From Ehrlichia muris AS145 (GTDB taxonomy: Bacteria > Pseudomonadota > Alphaproteobacteria > Rickettsiales > Anaplasmataceae): a stretch of 64,000 nt of DNA. The stretch spans positions 558,001-622,000 of the forward strand of contig NC_023063.1 in NCBI RefSeq assembly GCF_000508225.1. Reading direction: 5' to 3'. The notes beneath the pieces are model-generated. The model searched no databases and was not told the origin of the DNA. It saw nothing but the letters and a program-made list of their open reading frames with translations. Each line of letters begins with the position of its first letter. The stretch's first letter is position 1. The position numbers were made by a program, and so were the translations under genes. Below are positions 1-9,951 of the stretch, one piece after another.

Positions 1-631
1 TTATAGCGTTCAATTGATTAATGGCTATTTCTCTTGTTTTTTCTATAATGCTTTTTGTATTTTGTCCTAATTTATGTATTGATGATGGATTATATATATT
101 TAGAGAAGATAGGTTATCTAATTGCTTTTTAACTACAGGGGATATAGTTGACATTGCATTATAGTCTGCATATATGTATTGATTGATATTGTTGCTTACT
201 GTGGATTTAAAGTTATTATTGACTATATCTTTTAATGAAATGCTATTTAGATATTTTTTTATATGATTGCCTATGTTATCCCATAAATTATGGGTAATAC
301 ATCTGGCATTATTTGATAAGCATCCCATGAGATCATTTTTACACCTTGTAATTTTTATATTTTCTCCTATAGATTGAAGGATAAGGGTAAGTGTAATTAA
401 ATCTGGACTTTTACTTAAAGAATAGCCTCCACCAGGACCTTTTGTAGCGTTTATTAATCCTTGCTTTTTTAATTTTACAATAACCTGTTCAAGGTATCCT
501 TCAGAAAGAGATTGGCTATTTGCGATATGTGACATTTTTTTTGGTTGAATGCTACCTTTTAGTATATAATATTCGTGAGCTAGCTTTACCATAAACATAA
601 CAGCGTAACGTAGCCTTGTTGTAATTAACAT
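1..631 (-). CDS. iscR: Rrf2/IscR-type regulator fused to cysteine desulfurase (5' part, runs off window)
   Basis: The reading frame starts at the ATG at 631 and stays open to the window edge for 210 codons. Residues 1-135 form an Rrf2-type winged-helix regulator. Cys97, Cys104 and Cys111, followed by a THNLW-like motif, match the three [2Fe-2S] ligands of IscR, although the spacing is six residues rather than the five of E. coli. From about residue 152 the chain becomes the N-terminus of a class V aminotransferase (NifS/IscS), with YADYNA and a later NPSSIHKLGQ motif. It therefore encodes regulator and desulfurase in one polypeptide. IscR senses Fe-S status and IscS supplies sulfur, so the fusion would couple the two. 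The catalytic half lies outside the window. Other isc genes probably follow on the left, but this cannot be seen. Confidence 0.85.
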   Translation of the reverse strand, partial: MLITTRLRYAVMFMVKLAHEYYILKGSIQPKKMSHIANSQSLSEGYLEQVIVKLKKQGLINATKGPGGGYSLSKSPDLITLTLILQSIGENIKITRCKNDLMGCLSNNARCITHNLWDNIGNHIKKYLNSISLKDIVNNNFKSTVSNNINQYIYADYNAMSTISPVVKKQLDNLSSLNIYNPSSIHKLGQNTKSIIEKTREIAINQLNAI

Positions 632-719
632 ATTAAAATTTCCAAGTCTTTACCTAGCTATTCAATTTTTTTGAAACGTTGTTATAAAAGATTTTTTTTA
701 TAACAATTAACAATTTGTT

Positions 720-747
720 AATGTATCATTAATATACCTTATGTCAA
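720..747 (-). promoter_or_regulatory. candidate sigma-70 promoter for the iscR-like gene
   Basis: On the minus strand TTGACA (747-742) is followed by a 16-bp spacer and TACATT (725-720), about 90 bases upstream of the ATG at 631. The leader between contains inverted A/T-rich words that could hold an operator. In this AT-rich DNA chance matches are common, although an exact -35 hexamer is less so. Confidence 0.4.
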
Positions 748-902
748 GTAGGTTTTTATTAGTTAGGATATATAAAGTTAATTTTAATTTTTTACGTAGT
801 AAGTTTTTATTATATAATTTAGTATAAGTTAATAACTTAGAATTTTGTTCTATCATTATAAAAAACTTTGTAAAATTGAGTTTTTTTCTTATTATTGTAA
901 GG

Positions 903-1074
903 TTGAGTTTTATAATTTACTCATTTTTTATTTAAGGAAGTTAATTCATGAGAGAAATATTTTTTAATGGTGCAGTTGGTAAAATTGATTGAGGTTTATA
1001 ATTTACTCATTTTTTATTTAAGGAAGTTAATTCATGAGAGAAATATTTTTTAACGGTGCAGTTGGTAAAATTGA
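903..1074 (+). repeat. tandem duplication of 86 bp covering the 5' end of the hydrolase gene
   Basis: Bases 903-988 and 989-1074 are two head-to-tail copies of an 86-bp unit with very few mismatches. Each copy carries the same AAGGAAG ribosome-binding site, the same ATG and the first 13 or so codons of the hydrolase. The first copy (ATG at 948) runs into TGA at 990-992 because 86 is not a multiple of three, giving a peptide of only 14 residues. The second copy leads into the full gene at 1034. Confidence 0.93.
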
Positions 1075-1756
1075 AGGAAAATATCATCATAATAAAACGT
1101 TGGGTGCTCCACTTGCTTTAATTTTTCATCCTCATCCTCAATATGGTGGAAATATGGATAATAAAATTGTGTACAATTTGTACAACATATTTGCTAATAA
1201 TGGCTTCTCTGTCTTAAGGATTAATTTTCGTGGGGTTGGTAAATCGTCAGGTAATTTTGAAAAAGGTATAGGTGAATTAAGTGATGGTGCAGCAGCAGCA
1301 GATTGGTTGCAAAATAATAATGTGGCTTCAGCTCCTTTTTGGGTTGCTGGGTTTTCTTTTGGAGCATGGGTTGCTATGCAATTAATGATGAGACGTCCTG
1401 AAGTTGAAGGATTTATAGCAGTATCGCCACCTGCAAATAAGTATGATTTTTCATTTTTATCACCTTGTCCTGTGCCTGGATTAATTGTTCAAGGTGATCA
1501 AGACAGCATTTCTGATGAAGCTGTAGTATCTCAGCTTGCTGCTAGGTTAAGTAATTCCATCAAAAGTGAATATATGCAATATTACGTTATAGAGAAGGCA
1601 GATCACTTTTTTCGTGATCATATGGATAAGTTTAATGAAGTTGTTGATAATTATATAAAGTTTCGCTTATCTGAATCTGTAGATAGCCGTAAAAAAGGGG
1701 TTATACATAAGAAAATAAAACAACGTCGTGTTGTTATGCATGATGATCCAGTATAA
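1034..1756 (+). CDS. alpha/beta hydrolase
   Basis: A 240-residue cytoplasmic alpha/beta hydrolase without a signal peptide. The nucleophile elbow GFSFG lies at 106-110 (Ser108). A GDQD motif at 154-157 supplies a probable acidic residue and the KADHFF motif supplies His191. The HPHPQYGG motif near 32-39 is the usual oxyanion region of this small-hydrolase group (COG2945-like). The substrate cannot be predicted. The C-terminal 20-30 residues are basic and poorly conserved in appearance. The start at 1034 follows a strong AAGGAAG site. The same site and start are duplicated 86 bp upstream but lead nowhere, which may reduce or tune translation of this gene. Confidence 0.85.
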   Translation: MREIFFNGAVGKIEGKYHHNKTLGAPLALIFHPHPQYGGNMDNKIVYNLYNIFANNGFSVLRINFRGVGKSSGNFEKGIGELSDGAAAADWLQNNNVASAPFWVAGFSFGAWVAMQLMMRRPEVEGFIAVSPPANKYDFSFLSPCPVPGLIVQGDQDSISDEAVVSQLAARLSNSIKSEYMQYYVIEKADHFFRDHMDKFNEVVDNYIKFRLSESVDSRKKGVIHKKIKQRRVVMHDDPV

Positions 1757-2032
1757 TTATTAAATATTAAGAATTATTTTTAGTTTACATCACTGCTGGA
1801 AATCTATTGGTTTTCTATTATTCTGGGCATATGATTTCATAACGAAAAGTTATATTCTAGAAAGGTTTCACTAGTGTTTAGTAAATAAATTTGTAGGGTA
1901 TTTTAAAACGATTATTATAAACTCTGTTGGCTAATTTTGTTTTGTATATTTATGTAGCCTGCTATATATTTTGCTACTTTATGCATTTTGTGTTATAGAT
2001 AGGTGGATTATAAGCTATCAGTTTAATATATT

Positions 2033-3568
2033 ATGATGGGACAATACAAATTTTGGCCATTTCAAGAAGCAGAAAAAATATTAAAAAAGTTTGGAGAGAA
2101 CACGGAAATTATTTTTGAAACTGGATATGGTCCTTCAGGGCTTCCTCATATTGGTACTTTTGGGGAAGTATTACGTACTACAGCAATAATGAATGCACTG
2201 CGTAAAATCTGTCCTAATATTACAACAAAAATTATAGTTGTGTCGGATGATATGGATGGATTGCGAAAAATACCTGATAATATTCCGAATAAGGATATGA
2301 TAGCTGCTCATTTGGGCAAACCTTTGACTATGATACCAGATCCTTTCTGTGCTTGTAAGAGTTATGGACACCATATGAATATGTTGTTATGTAAATTTCT
2401 TGATTTATTTAATTTTGAATATGAATTTAAAAGTGCAACGGAGTGTTATAGAAATGGTTTATACGACGAAAAATTACTTTTGCTACTAAAAAATTATGAT
2501 GAAGTGATGGATGTTATGTTACCTACATTGGGTGGTGAAAGACAAAAGACTTATAGTCCATTTTTGCCAATATGTCCTAAAACTTCAAAAGTATTGCAAG
2601 TGCCTATTATTGATATTGATATTGCGTTAGGTACTATTTCTTACAAAGATGAGGATGGAGAAATTGTTCAAATTCCAGTTACAGGTGGAACATGTAAATT
2701 ACAATGGAAACCAGATTGGGGGATGAGGTGGTCAGCACTTAATATAAAATATGAAGCATATGGTAAAGATTTACAACCGTCTGCAGAATTGTCTAGCAAG
2801 ATATGTGAAATTTTAGGTAGTACTCCTCCTGTTTTATTTTGTTATGAATTATTTCTTGATAAAGAAGGTAGAAAAATTTCAAAATCAAAAGGTAATGGTA
2901 TATCAATAGAAGATTGGTTGTCGTATGCTCCTGCTGAAAGTTTAGCATTGTACATATTACAAAATCCTAAAAAGGCAAAAAAGCTATATTTTGATGTTAT
3001 ACCGCGTTCTATGGATGATTATTTATATCTGGTAGACGATTATCATAATAATGTTAGTTGTGATAATCCTGTATGGCATATTCATAATGGAAATGTACCG
3101 TTAATTGATATTTTTGGATTAAGTTTTTCTTTATTATTGAATTTAGCATCAGCGTGTAATGCTGAAAATAGCGAAGTACTATGGGGATTTATCAAGAATT
3201 ATAAAGGTAATAATGATTTACAGGATAATAAAATATTATCTCAATTAGTAGATTTTTCGGTTAAATATTATCATGATTTTGTTAAACCACATAAAATTTA
3301 TAAAATTCCGGATCACGATGAAAGAATTATATTAGATGAATTAAGGAATATGCTTAATGATTTTCCAGAAAATATTACGCCTGAGGAAATACAAAGTAAT
3401 GTATTTTCTTTAATGAAAAAATATTGTTTTAATGATTTGCGATCTTGTTTTCAAAGTTTTTATGAAATTTTGTTAGGACAGAGTCATGGTCCAAGACTTG
3501 GATCTTTTATAAAATTATATGGAGTAAATAATACTGTAGATCTAATTGATCAAGCGTTAAAAAGATAG
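2033..3568 (+). CDS. lysS: lysyl-tRNA synthetase, class I
   Basis: A 511-residue class I lysyl-tRNA synthetase that charges tRNA-Lys in the cytoplasm. The HIGH-type motif is PHIGT at 38-42, and the KMSKS-type motif is KISKS at 281-285. The Rossmann-fold core and the C-terminal helical anticodon-binding part are both present, and the length is normal. Class I LysRS is the archaeal form; within bacteria it is typical of alphaproteobacteria such as Rickettsiales, and spirochaetes. There are two consecutive Met codons at the start (2033 and 2036), so either could be used. The gene stands alone, with about 275 bases of apparently empty DNA upstream. Confidence 0.95.
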   Translation: MMGQYKFWPFQEAEKILKKFGENTEIIFETGYGPSGLPHIGTFGEVLRTTAIMNALRKICPNITTKIIVVSDDMDGLRKIPDNIPNKDMIAAHLGKPLTMIPDPFCACKSYGHHMNMLLCKFLDLFNFEYEFKSATECYRNGLYDEKLLLLLKNYDEVMDVMLPTLGGERQKTYSPFLPICPKTSKVLQVPIIDIDIALGTISYKDEDGEIVQIPVTGGTCKLQWKPDWGMRWSALNIKYEAYGKDLQPSAELSSKICEILGSTPPVLFCYELFLDKEGRKISKSKGNGISIEDWLSYAPAESLALYILQNPKKAKKLYFDVIPRSMDDYLYLVDDYHNNVSCDNPVWHIHNGNVPLIDIFGLSFSLLLNLASACNAENSEVLWGFIKNYKGNNDLQDNKILSQLVDFSVKYYHDFVKPHKIYKIPDHDERIILDELRNMLNDFPENITPEEIQSNVFSLMKKYCFNDLRSCFQSFYEILLGQSHGPRLGSFIKLYGVNNTVDLIDQALKR

Positions 3569-3710
3569 ATAAAAGAGTATGCAGAAAGAAAAGTTTTTTA
3601 TAAAATACAGTATTTTTATTTTGAGTAATAGATTTAAAAATATATGATTTATGAAATTGACCAATTAATGAAATTGTGATAGCTTACAGGATATTTATTT
3701 TTGAGATGTT

Positions 3711-4112
3711 ATGCTAACTAGAGTTATTTGTATAGCTTTATTTTTATTAAGTAGTTGTGGTACTATAGTTATTCATCATGGCTATCCTGCTTCAGAGGTT
3801 AATTTATGGAATAATATAAAAATTGGGGATTTAAGTAGTCAGGTTATACAGCGTATAGGTGATCCATGCGTTATTGAAGAAAATGTATGGTATTATGTTG
3901 CTTATAGCATTTATAAGAAACGTTTTTTTTCAGCAAAAGAATATGAATCTCTTGTTTTAAAATTAACTTTTGATTCTCAGACCGATAAGGTTATAGACGT
4001 ACAAAATATTAAAGTAGATAGGAAAAATTTAACAAAGTTGTCAATGAAGAATACATCAGTTACTGGTATACATGATAGTTTGCTTCGTAAATTTGATAAT
4101 AAATTAAAATAA
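3711..4112 (+). CDS. bamE: BamE/SmpA-like outer-membrane assembly lipoprotein
   Basis: A 133-residue small protein with a lipoprotein signal: a short hydrophobic stretch followed by LSSC, so Cys16 would be lipidated. After the signal the pattern of G-x3-S-x-V, an IGDP turn, a WYYVAY strand and a later LTFD strand fits the BamE (SmpA/OmlA) fold, part of the BAM machine that inserts beta-barrel proteins into the outer membrane. Sequence identity to the family is weak by eye, so the family call rests on this pattern, the size and the lipobox. The tail beyond residue 105 is polar and not part of the family core. Confidence 0.7.
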   Translation: MLTRVICIALFLLSSCGTIVIHHGYPASEVNLWNNIKIGDLSSQVIQRIGDPCVIEENVWYYVAYSIYKKRFFSAKEYESLVLKLTFDSQTDKVIDVQNIKVDRKNLTKLSMKNTSVTGIHDSLLRKFDNKLK

Positions 4113-5144
4113 CAATAGTGGTATTTTATATCTCTATTACGTAATCCTATATTTCAATGTATCAGGGATACGCACCTGATTTTTGGTGTATATCGTCTAT
4201 GAGTATTTACAGTAAATTACATATTACTTAGTGAATATTTCTAATGATAATATTTATAAAAAAAGTAGTATACTAAAAAAAAAGCTAAAAATTATCTGTT
4301 GTATTTTACAATTTGCATGTTTTTTATTTTAAATCTAGTATTAACTGAAGATAATCAATTTAATAATACATTACAAGGTTCATATATTACATATAAATTT
4401 TACAATTACTCTTGCTTGTAAAGAAAAAATTTATTTGTTACATTAGTGCTGTAACGTGATGAATTTATAACCCAATTTTAGCTCAGTTCTTACTTGTATC
4501 AGATCTAAAGCAATAGTATTATTTGGAGCAATAAAAAATTTATAAATTATCATAATGATTTAAAGTTTTCATGTACAGAACTACAGGAGTGCATTATTGT
4601 CAAGTTTAATATATTATAAATATTGGTTATATATATAAAGTATACCTTTCAGTGATATATCCATTTTAATATTTTTCTACATGCTAAAAGCAATTTACTA
4701 TTTAATATTAAGAATTTTATGTATTATAAAATGCAATAACTAGGCAGCAGAAAAATTAGAAATCATCTAACTAAGATAAGTAATTTGAATAAATACCTTT
4801 TTCTATGTATTGCTTATGTGTGAGTTAATAATACCATACATCTATAAATTTTTGTAATAGTTAAAAATGTAGATTATCCTTAAATATCCTATTTAACTAT
4901 CTGTATTTATATTATTATTTAATTTAAAAACTATTAGCAAATTTTATAACTTTTGGTAGTTTTTTTGTACAATATGATTTGAATATTATTCTTATAATAC
5001 GTAAATGTATATTTCTAATCATTACTTAAATATTCACTTTAATTATTTATATTTACTTTACTGTTTTACTTAAGAATTATGAATGAGTTTTTATATCTAG
5101 ATTTAGTTTCTTCTGAAAGTATATTTTTTGTGTTATATAGAATT
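4113..5144. other. non-coding stretch, no recognisable feature
   Basis: About 1 kb of very AT-rich DNA between the bamE-like gene and the 3' end of truA. Stops are dense in all frames, and I found no tRNA, repeat or piece of a known gene. It may be the remains of a gene decayed beyond recognition. Confidence 0.6.
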
Positions 5145-5882
5145 TTAGTAATCTACTTTTACAAAATATAAACCATATGGTGGTGCTGTCATACCAGCAC
5201 AAGACCTATTTTTTGCTTCCAAGATATTCTTTGTGTGTTCTGGTGGGAAGTTATTTTTTCCACATTCTACTAGTGTACCTATAATAATACGTACTTGGTG
5301 ATGTAAGAATGATATAGCAGAAATATGAATATTGATGGATTGGTTATTATGAATAATTTGTAAATCATCTATTGTTTTTACTGGACTTTTGGATTGACAA
5401 TGTCTTGCTCTAAAACTAGAAAAATCATGATTACCTTTTATATATTCGATAGCTTGTATCATATTTTCAATATTCAAAGGATTATGTATAAGCCATGCAC
5501 GATTGTGATCTATTGTTAGAGGTGAATAACGATTTATTATTCTGTATAAGTAATGACGTTTTTTTGCTGAGAACCTTGCATGGAATTTATCATCTGTTTT
5601 TTCTACGCTTAATATAGCGATCGCGTGAGGTACTAAGTGATGATTTATTGCATTTCTTACTACATATGTATCAAAGTCTCTTGTGAGGTCAAAATGTGCT
5701 ACTTGTCCTAAAGCATGTACACCAGCATCAGTTCTTCCTGCAACATATACTGTAGTGTGTTGTTGTGAGAATTCGAATATTGCTTTTTCAAGAATTTCTT
5801 GAATGGAATTTGATAAATGTTTTTGTTTTTGCCATCCAATAAAATTAGAACCATTATATTCTATAACAATTTTATATCGCAT
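5145..5882 (-). CDS. truA: tRNA pseudouridine(38-40) synthase TruA
   Basis: A 245-residue enzyme that converts uridines at positions 38-40 of the tRNA anticodon arm to pseudouridine. The catalytic Asp52 is in the GRTDAGVHA motif at 49-57. The N-terminal YNGSNFIGWQ strand and the SFLHHQVRIIIG motif near the C-terminus are typical. Length is normal. It lies 10 bases downstream of pyrB on the same strand, so the two are probably cotranscribed. Confidence 0.95.
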   Translation of the reverse strand: MRYKIVIEYNGSNFIGWQKQKHLSNSIQEILEKAIFEFSQQHTTVYVAGRTDAGVHALGQVAHFDLTRDFDTYVVRNAINHHLVPHAIAILSVEKTDDKFHARFSAKKRHYLYRIINRYSPLTIDHNRAWLIHNPLNIENMIQAIEYIKGNHDFSSFRARHCQSKSPVKTIDDLQIIHNNQSINIHISAISFLHHQVRIIIGTLVECGKNNFPPEHTKNILEAKNRSCAGMTAPPYGLYFVKVDY

Positions 5883-5892
5883 TATTGTTCAT

Positions 5893-6789
5893 TTAGTTGT
5901 TGCATAATAAATAATGTAATATGGCTTTACGTACTGCAACACCCATCTTTACTTGTAATAGAATTACGGAATTTTTTTCTGCTGTGTTATTAGAAATTTC
6001 TATTCCTTTGTTTGTTGGACCTGGATGCATGACTATAACGTCCTTTTTTGCATATAACAGTAATTTTTCATTATTTAGCATATATAAATGAGAGTATTCT
6101 GTTTCTGAAGGAATAACGGAATTAATAATACGTTCTTTTTGTAATCTTAATAGCATTATAACATCTGCATTGCATATTCCTTTGATTAGATTGTGATATA
6201 TGTGTGATACACCTTTCAAATTGCATGATAATGTTGTAGGAGCAACTAAAGCTATATTAGCTCCATATCTAGATAATAACCTTATATTTGATCTTGCAAC
6301 TCTACTATGTAATATATCTCCACATATAGATATATTTAAATTATTAATATCTTTTTTTATATAACGTATAGTACAATAATCTATTAGCGCTTGTGTCGGA
6401 TGTTCATGATGTCCATCTCCAGCATTTATTATAGAACAGTTTGGTAAATATTCAGATATTTTTTTGATAAATTGACTATATTGTGACCTTATAACAATTA
6501 GATCAGGATTCATTGCATTTATATTTAAAATAGTATCTATAATGCTTTCTCCTTTATTTATAGATGATGTATTAATATTTAAAGTGATTGAATGTGCACC
6601 TAGTGATTTTTCTGCAATTTTGAAAGAAGATAGAGTACGTGTTGAGCTTTCAAAGAATAGGTTAATGATAACTTTTCCATTTAGAATATTGGGGTTAAGA
6701 TTTTTATTATTGAAATATTGCATTGTAAGGTTAAAAATGGATTCTACATCATTAGATGTTAGATGACTTATTTCTAGCAATGTCTTCAT
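5893..6789 (-). CDS. pyrB: aspartate carbamoyltransferase catalytic subunit
   Basis: A 298-residue enzyme of pyrimidine synthesis that makes carbamoyl-aspartate from aspartate and carbamoyl phosphate. The carbamoyl-phosphate loop SSTRT is at 48-52 and HPTQALID at 130-137. The C-terminal MHPGPTNKG motif fits the aspartate domain. No regulatory subunit gene (pyrI) is nearby. It is the first gene of a probable pyrB-truA unit and is transcribed away from gyrB. Confidence 0.93.
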   Translation of the reverse strand: MKTLLEISHLTSNDVESIFNLTMQYFNNKNLNPNILNGKVIINLFFESSTRTLSSFKIAEKSLGAHSITLNINTSSINKGESIIDTILNINAMNPDLIVIRSQYSQFIKKISEYLPNCSIINAGDGHHEHPTQALIDYCTIRYIKKDINNLNISICGDILHSRVARSNIRLLSRYGANIALVAPTTLSCNLKGVSHIYHNLIKGICNADVIMLLRLQKERIINSVIPSETEYSHLYMLNNEKLLLYAKKDVIVMHPGPTNKGIEISNNTAEKNSVILLQVKMGVAVRKAILHYLLCNN

Positions 6790-7107
6790 TAAATTCCTAT
6801 TTTTAAAATATTGTTAATTGAATTATATTTTATACATGTTATTTATAAGATTTATATGAAATTTTTCTACAATTTGATGTTCAAGTTGTTTTTATAACAT
6901 GAGTTGAATAGCAGTATATTAATTTAATTAATTATTTGATAATTTTAGATTAAGGATTTTTAATTTTATTAGTTAACATTATTACTTAAAATATATTATA
7001 TGTGTTTGTTATAATACATTAAACTTATAATTAAAGACTTTTTTTACTTTGTCTAAAATTTTCTACAGTATATAATACATCGTCACTTAATTAAGTATAA
7101 TATTGCT
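6790..7107. other. divergent intergenic region between pyrB and gyrB
   Basis: About 320 bases separating two divergently read genes, so it should contain promoters for both. A TTGTTATAAT extended -10-like word lies near 7006-7016 toward gyrB, but I see no convincing -35 partner. No repeat or RNA gene was seen. Confidence 0.5.
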
Positions 7108-9504
7108 ATGGATGATTATAATGCAAGTTCCATTACTGTTTTAAAAGGTCTTGATGCAGTCAGGAAAAGACCAGGTATGTATATTGGAGATACTGATGAT
7201 GGATCTGGCTTACATCATATGGTATATGAGGTTATTGATAACTCTATAGACGAAGCACTTGCTGGTTTTTGTAATAAAATAGATATTGCAATTCAAAGTG
7301 ATGGGTCTGTTTCTGTTATAGATAATGGTAGAGGTATACCTGTAGATATGCATGAAGCTGAAGGTATATCTGCTGCTGAGGTGATTATGACACAATTGCA
7401 TGCTGGTGGTAAATTTGATCACAATACTTATAAGGTATCAGGTGGGCTTCATGGTGTTGGAGTATCAGTTGTAAATGCTCTTTCAAGTTGGTTGGAGTTA
7501 ACTATATGGCGTAATGGTAAAGAGTATTTTGTGCGTTTTGAAGATGGAGTAGCTGTAAAACCATTATCTATAGTTGGTGAAAATATAACTAAAAAAGGTA
7601 CTAAAATTACTTTTTTGCCGTCTAAAAATATTTTTTCATCTGTCAATTTTAGTTATTCAACACTAGAAAATCGTATCAGAGAGCTGTCATTCCTTAATTC
7701 TAATATTAATATAAACCTAAAGGATTTGAGAGGCACTCAAGTATTAAGTTCATCTTTTGGTTTTAAAGATATTTCGAAAATTAGTGATACAGAAGATAGA
7801 GGAACGTCTGCATTTGTAAAATATCTTGATCGTAATAAGACTGCTGTGACTAAAATTGTTCATATAGAAGGTATTGTGCTTGAACATGGAATCAGCTTAG
7901 AATTGTCAATGCATTGGAATGATTCTTATTATGAAAATATGCTATGCTTTACAAATAATATAAGACAAAAAGATGGAGGAACTCATCTTGCAGGATTTAG
8001 ATCAGCTATGACGCGTTGTATTAATAATTATGCTGTAAATGAAGGTTTCTTGAAAAAAGCAAAAGTGAGTATTTTGGGAGAAGATGTAAGAGAAGGCTTG
8101 ACTTGTGTGTTATCAATAAAATTACCTGATCCTAAATTTTCATCTCAAACTAAAGATAAATTAGTCAGTTCTGAAGCTAGGACAGCTGTAGAAAATATAG
8201 TATATGAAAAGCTTACAAATATTTTTGAAAATAATCCTAAATTAGCCACTAGTATTCTAGAAAGAATAATTAGATCTGCCAAAGGAAGGGAAGCTGCTCG
8301 CAGAGCAAGAGATTTAATAAAAAGTAAAAATGGTTTTGATTTTACCATTTTACCAGGAAAATTAGCAGATTGTCAGGAGAAATCTCCGGAATTATCTGAG
8401 TTGTTCATTGTAGAAGGTAATTCTGCAGGTGGTTCTGCAAAGCAAGGACGTGATAGGCGTTCTCAAGCTGTATTATCTTTGAAAGGAAAGATATTAAATG
8501 TAGAACGTGCAAGTTTAGATCGCATATTATCATCAGCAGAAATTGCATCATTAATTACAGCAATAGGTAGTAATATTGGTACTGAAGATTTTGATATTGA
8601 AAAAGTACGTTATCACAAAGTTATCATTATGACAGATGCAGATGTTGACGGATCACATATTAGAACTTTATTGTTGACATTCTTTTTTCGTTATATGCGT
8701 GAGATAATAGAGAAAGGCTATTTATATATTGCACAGCCTCCACTTTATAAGGTTACAAAACATAAGAAAGAGTTTTATATAAAAAACGATGATATGCTGC
8801 ATGATTATATAATTAGTAACGCGATAAAAGACTTAACTCTTACTGGAACCAAAAGTTATTCTGGTAGTAGTCTGTATAAAGTTTTACATCAATGTATGAA
8901 TATTAGTAAAATAACAAAGTCTTATGATAGGATAATTCCTCAGAATGTTTTAGAATCGTTAATTATTTTCTTTAAGAGGTATAATTTTGATTCTGCTAGT
9001 GCGATATCTAATCATTTGAACAAGGTTTTTTGTGAATATGAGTGGAGTGTTGAAATACCTAAAAAAGATGAGATAAGTATTTTCAGGTTATCCCATGGGT
9101 TGGTTGATAAGTACTATATTGATAGTACAATAATGAATTCAGAAGATATTCAGCATGTTATCAATATGTGTAATGAAATTGAGGATATTTTTTCTAATAC
9201 GCCTATTTTATCTACAAAAGACAATAATATAAAAATAAATTCACCTACTTCTTTAGTGGATAATATTATTGAATTTGGTAAAAAGGATATGACCTTACAA
9301 AGGTTTAAGGGTTTAGGTGAGATGAATGCAGATCAGTTATGGGATACTACACTAAATCCTGAGACAAGAACACTACTTAAGATTAAAATAGCTGATTGTG
9401 AAGCTGCTGATTCAATATTTTCAGTACTTATGGGTGATTTTGTAGAACCAAGACGTAATTTTATCAATAATAATGCTTTAAATGTACAAAATATTGATGT
9501 GTAA
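7108..9504 (+). CDS. gyrB: DNA gyrase subunit B
   Basis: A 798-residue ATPase subunit of DNA gyrase, which introduces negative supercoils with GyrA. The GHKL ATPase begins with RKRPGMYIG and contains the VIDNSIDEA, DNGRGIPV and SGGLHGVG motifs. The TOPRIM metal site is formed by the VEGNSAGG motif (Glu near 436) and the TDADVDGSH motif (Asp near 510, 512 and 514). The C-terminal QRFKGLGEMN motif is typical. The region between TOPRIM and the C-terminus is long for a gyrase, as in other alphaproteobacteria. Confidence 0.97.
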   Translation: MDDYNASSITVLKGLDAVRKRPGMYIGDTDDGSGLHHMVYEVIDNSIDEALAGFCNKIDIAIQSDGSVSVIDNGRGIPVDMHEAEGISAAEVIMTQLHAGGKFDHNTYKVSGGLHGVGVSVVNALSSWLELTIWRNGKEYFVRFEDGVAVKPLSIVGENITKKGTKITFLPSKNIFSSVNFSYSTLENRIRELSFLNSNININLKDLRGTQVLSSSFGFKDISKISDTEDRGTSAFVKYLDRNKTAVTKIVHIEGIVLEHGISLELSMHWNDSYYENMLCFTNNIRQKDGGTHLAGFRSAMTRCINNYAVNEGFLKKAKVSILGEDVREGLTCVLSIKLPDPKFSSQTKDKLVSSEARTAVENIVYEKLTNIFENNPKLATSILERIIRSAKGREAARRARDLIKSKNGFDFTILPGKLADCQEKSPELSELFIVEGNSAGGSAKQGRDRRSQAVLSLKGKILNVERASLDRILSSAEIASLITAIGSNIGTEDFDIEKVRYHKVIIMTDADVDGSHIRTLLLTFFFRYMREIIEKGYLYIAQPPLYKVTKHKKEFYIKNDDMLHDYIISNAIKDLTLTGTKSYSGSSLYKVLHQCMNISKITKSYDRIIPQNVLESLIIFFKRYNFDSASAISNHLNKVFCEYEWSVEIPKKDEISIFRLSHGLVDKYYIDSTIMNSEDIQHVINMCNEIEDIFSNTPILSTKDNNIKINSPTSLVDNIIEFGKKDMTLQRFKGLGEMNADQLWDTTLNPETRTLLKIKIADCEAADSIFSVLMGDFVEPRRNFINNNALNVQNIDV

Positions 9505-9657
9505 TTACATAAATAATAATAAAAAGTTATTGATATTTCAGTAATGTAGTTTGTACTACTATTTATAATTCTATATGAATTGATAAGGTATACTATTTTT
9601 ATAAAAGTAAAAAATTAAAACAACAAATCATTAGATGATTGTAACTATTATAATTTA

Positions 9658-9685
9658 TTGACGTTGGAAACTTAAATGATAAAAT
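9658..9685 (+). promoter_or_regulatory. candidate sigma-70 promoter for the 9724 ORF and nuoG
   Basis: TTGACG (9658-9663), a 16-bp spacer and TAAAAT (9680-9685) lie about 40 bases upstream of the ATG at 9724. The position and the match are good for a housekeeping promoter. It would drive the small ORF and, through it, nuoG and nuoH. Confidence 0.5.
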
Positions 9686-9723
9686 ATGCTATTACTTCAT
9701 GATTTTATAGCTATGGGGGTATT

Positions 9724-9942
9724 ATGGCTAAGAAAGGGGTTAAGGTTGCAAAAACAGCAAGTAAGAATAATCCATTACAGAGGAAAAAAGGCACAGCTCA
9801 AAAAATGTATAATGGTAAAGTTGTAAAACCAGTTAAATATATTAATAGAGAGTTAGGCAAAATTTTTATTGCAGGTCAATATGATAATGGTGATTTAGTG
9901 CAGGATAATAGCGGTAATACTATAGAATGGGCTAACATGTAA
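9724..9942 (+). CDS. small basic hypothetical protein upstream of nuoG
   Basis: A 72-residue protein with a very basic N-terminal third (many Lys) and a C-terminal part that looks like a small beta-fold (IFIAGQYDNGDLV). I do not recognise it. It ends nine bases before the nuoG start and would be cotranscribed with nuoG and nuoH. The tight spacing, a preceding promoter-like site and a normal codon pattern argue that it is real. The ATG at 9724 follows a GGGGG-containing region that can serve as the ribosome-binding site. Confidence 0.75.
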   Translation: MAKKGVKVAKTASKNNPLQRKKGTAQKMYNGKVVKPVKYINRELGKIFIAGQYDNGDLVQDNSGNTIEWANM

Positions 9943-9951
9943 AGGTAGTGC

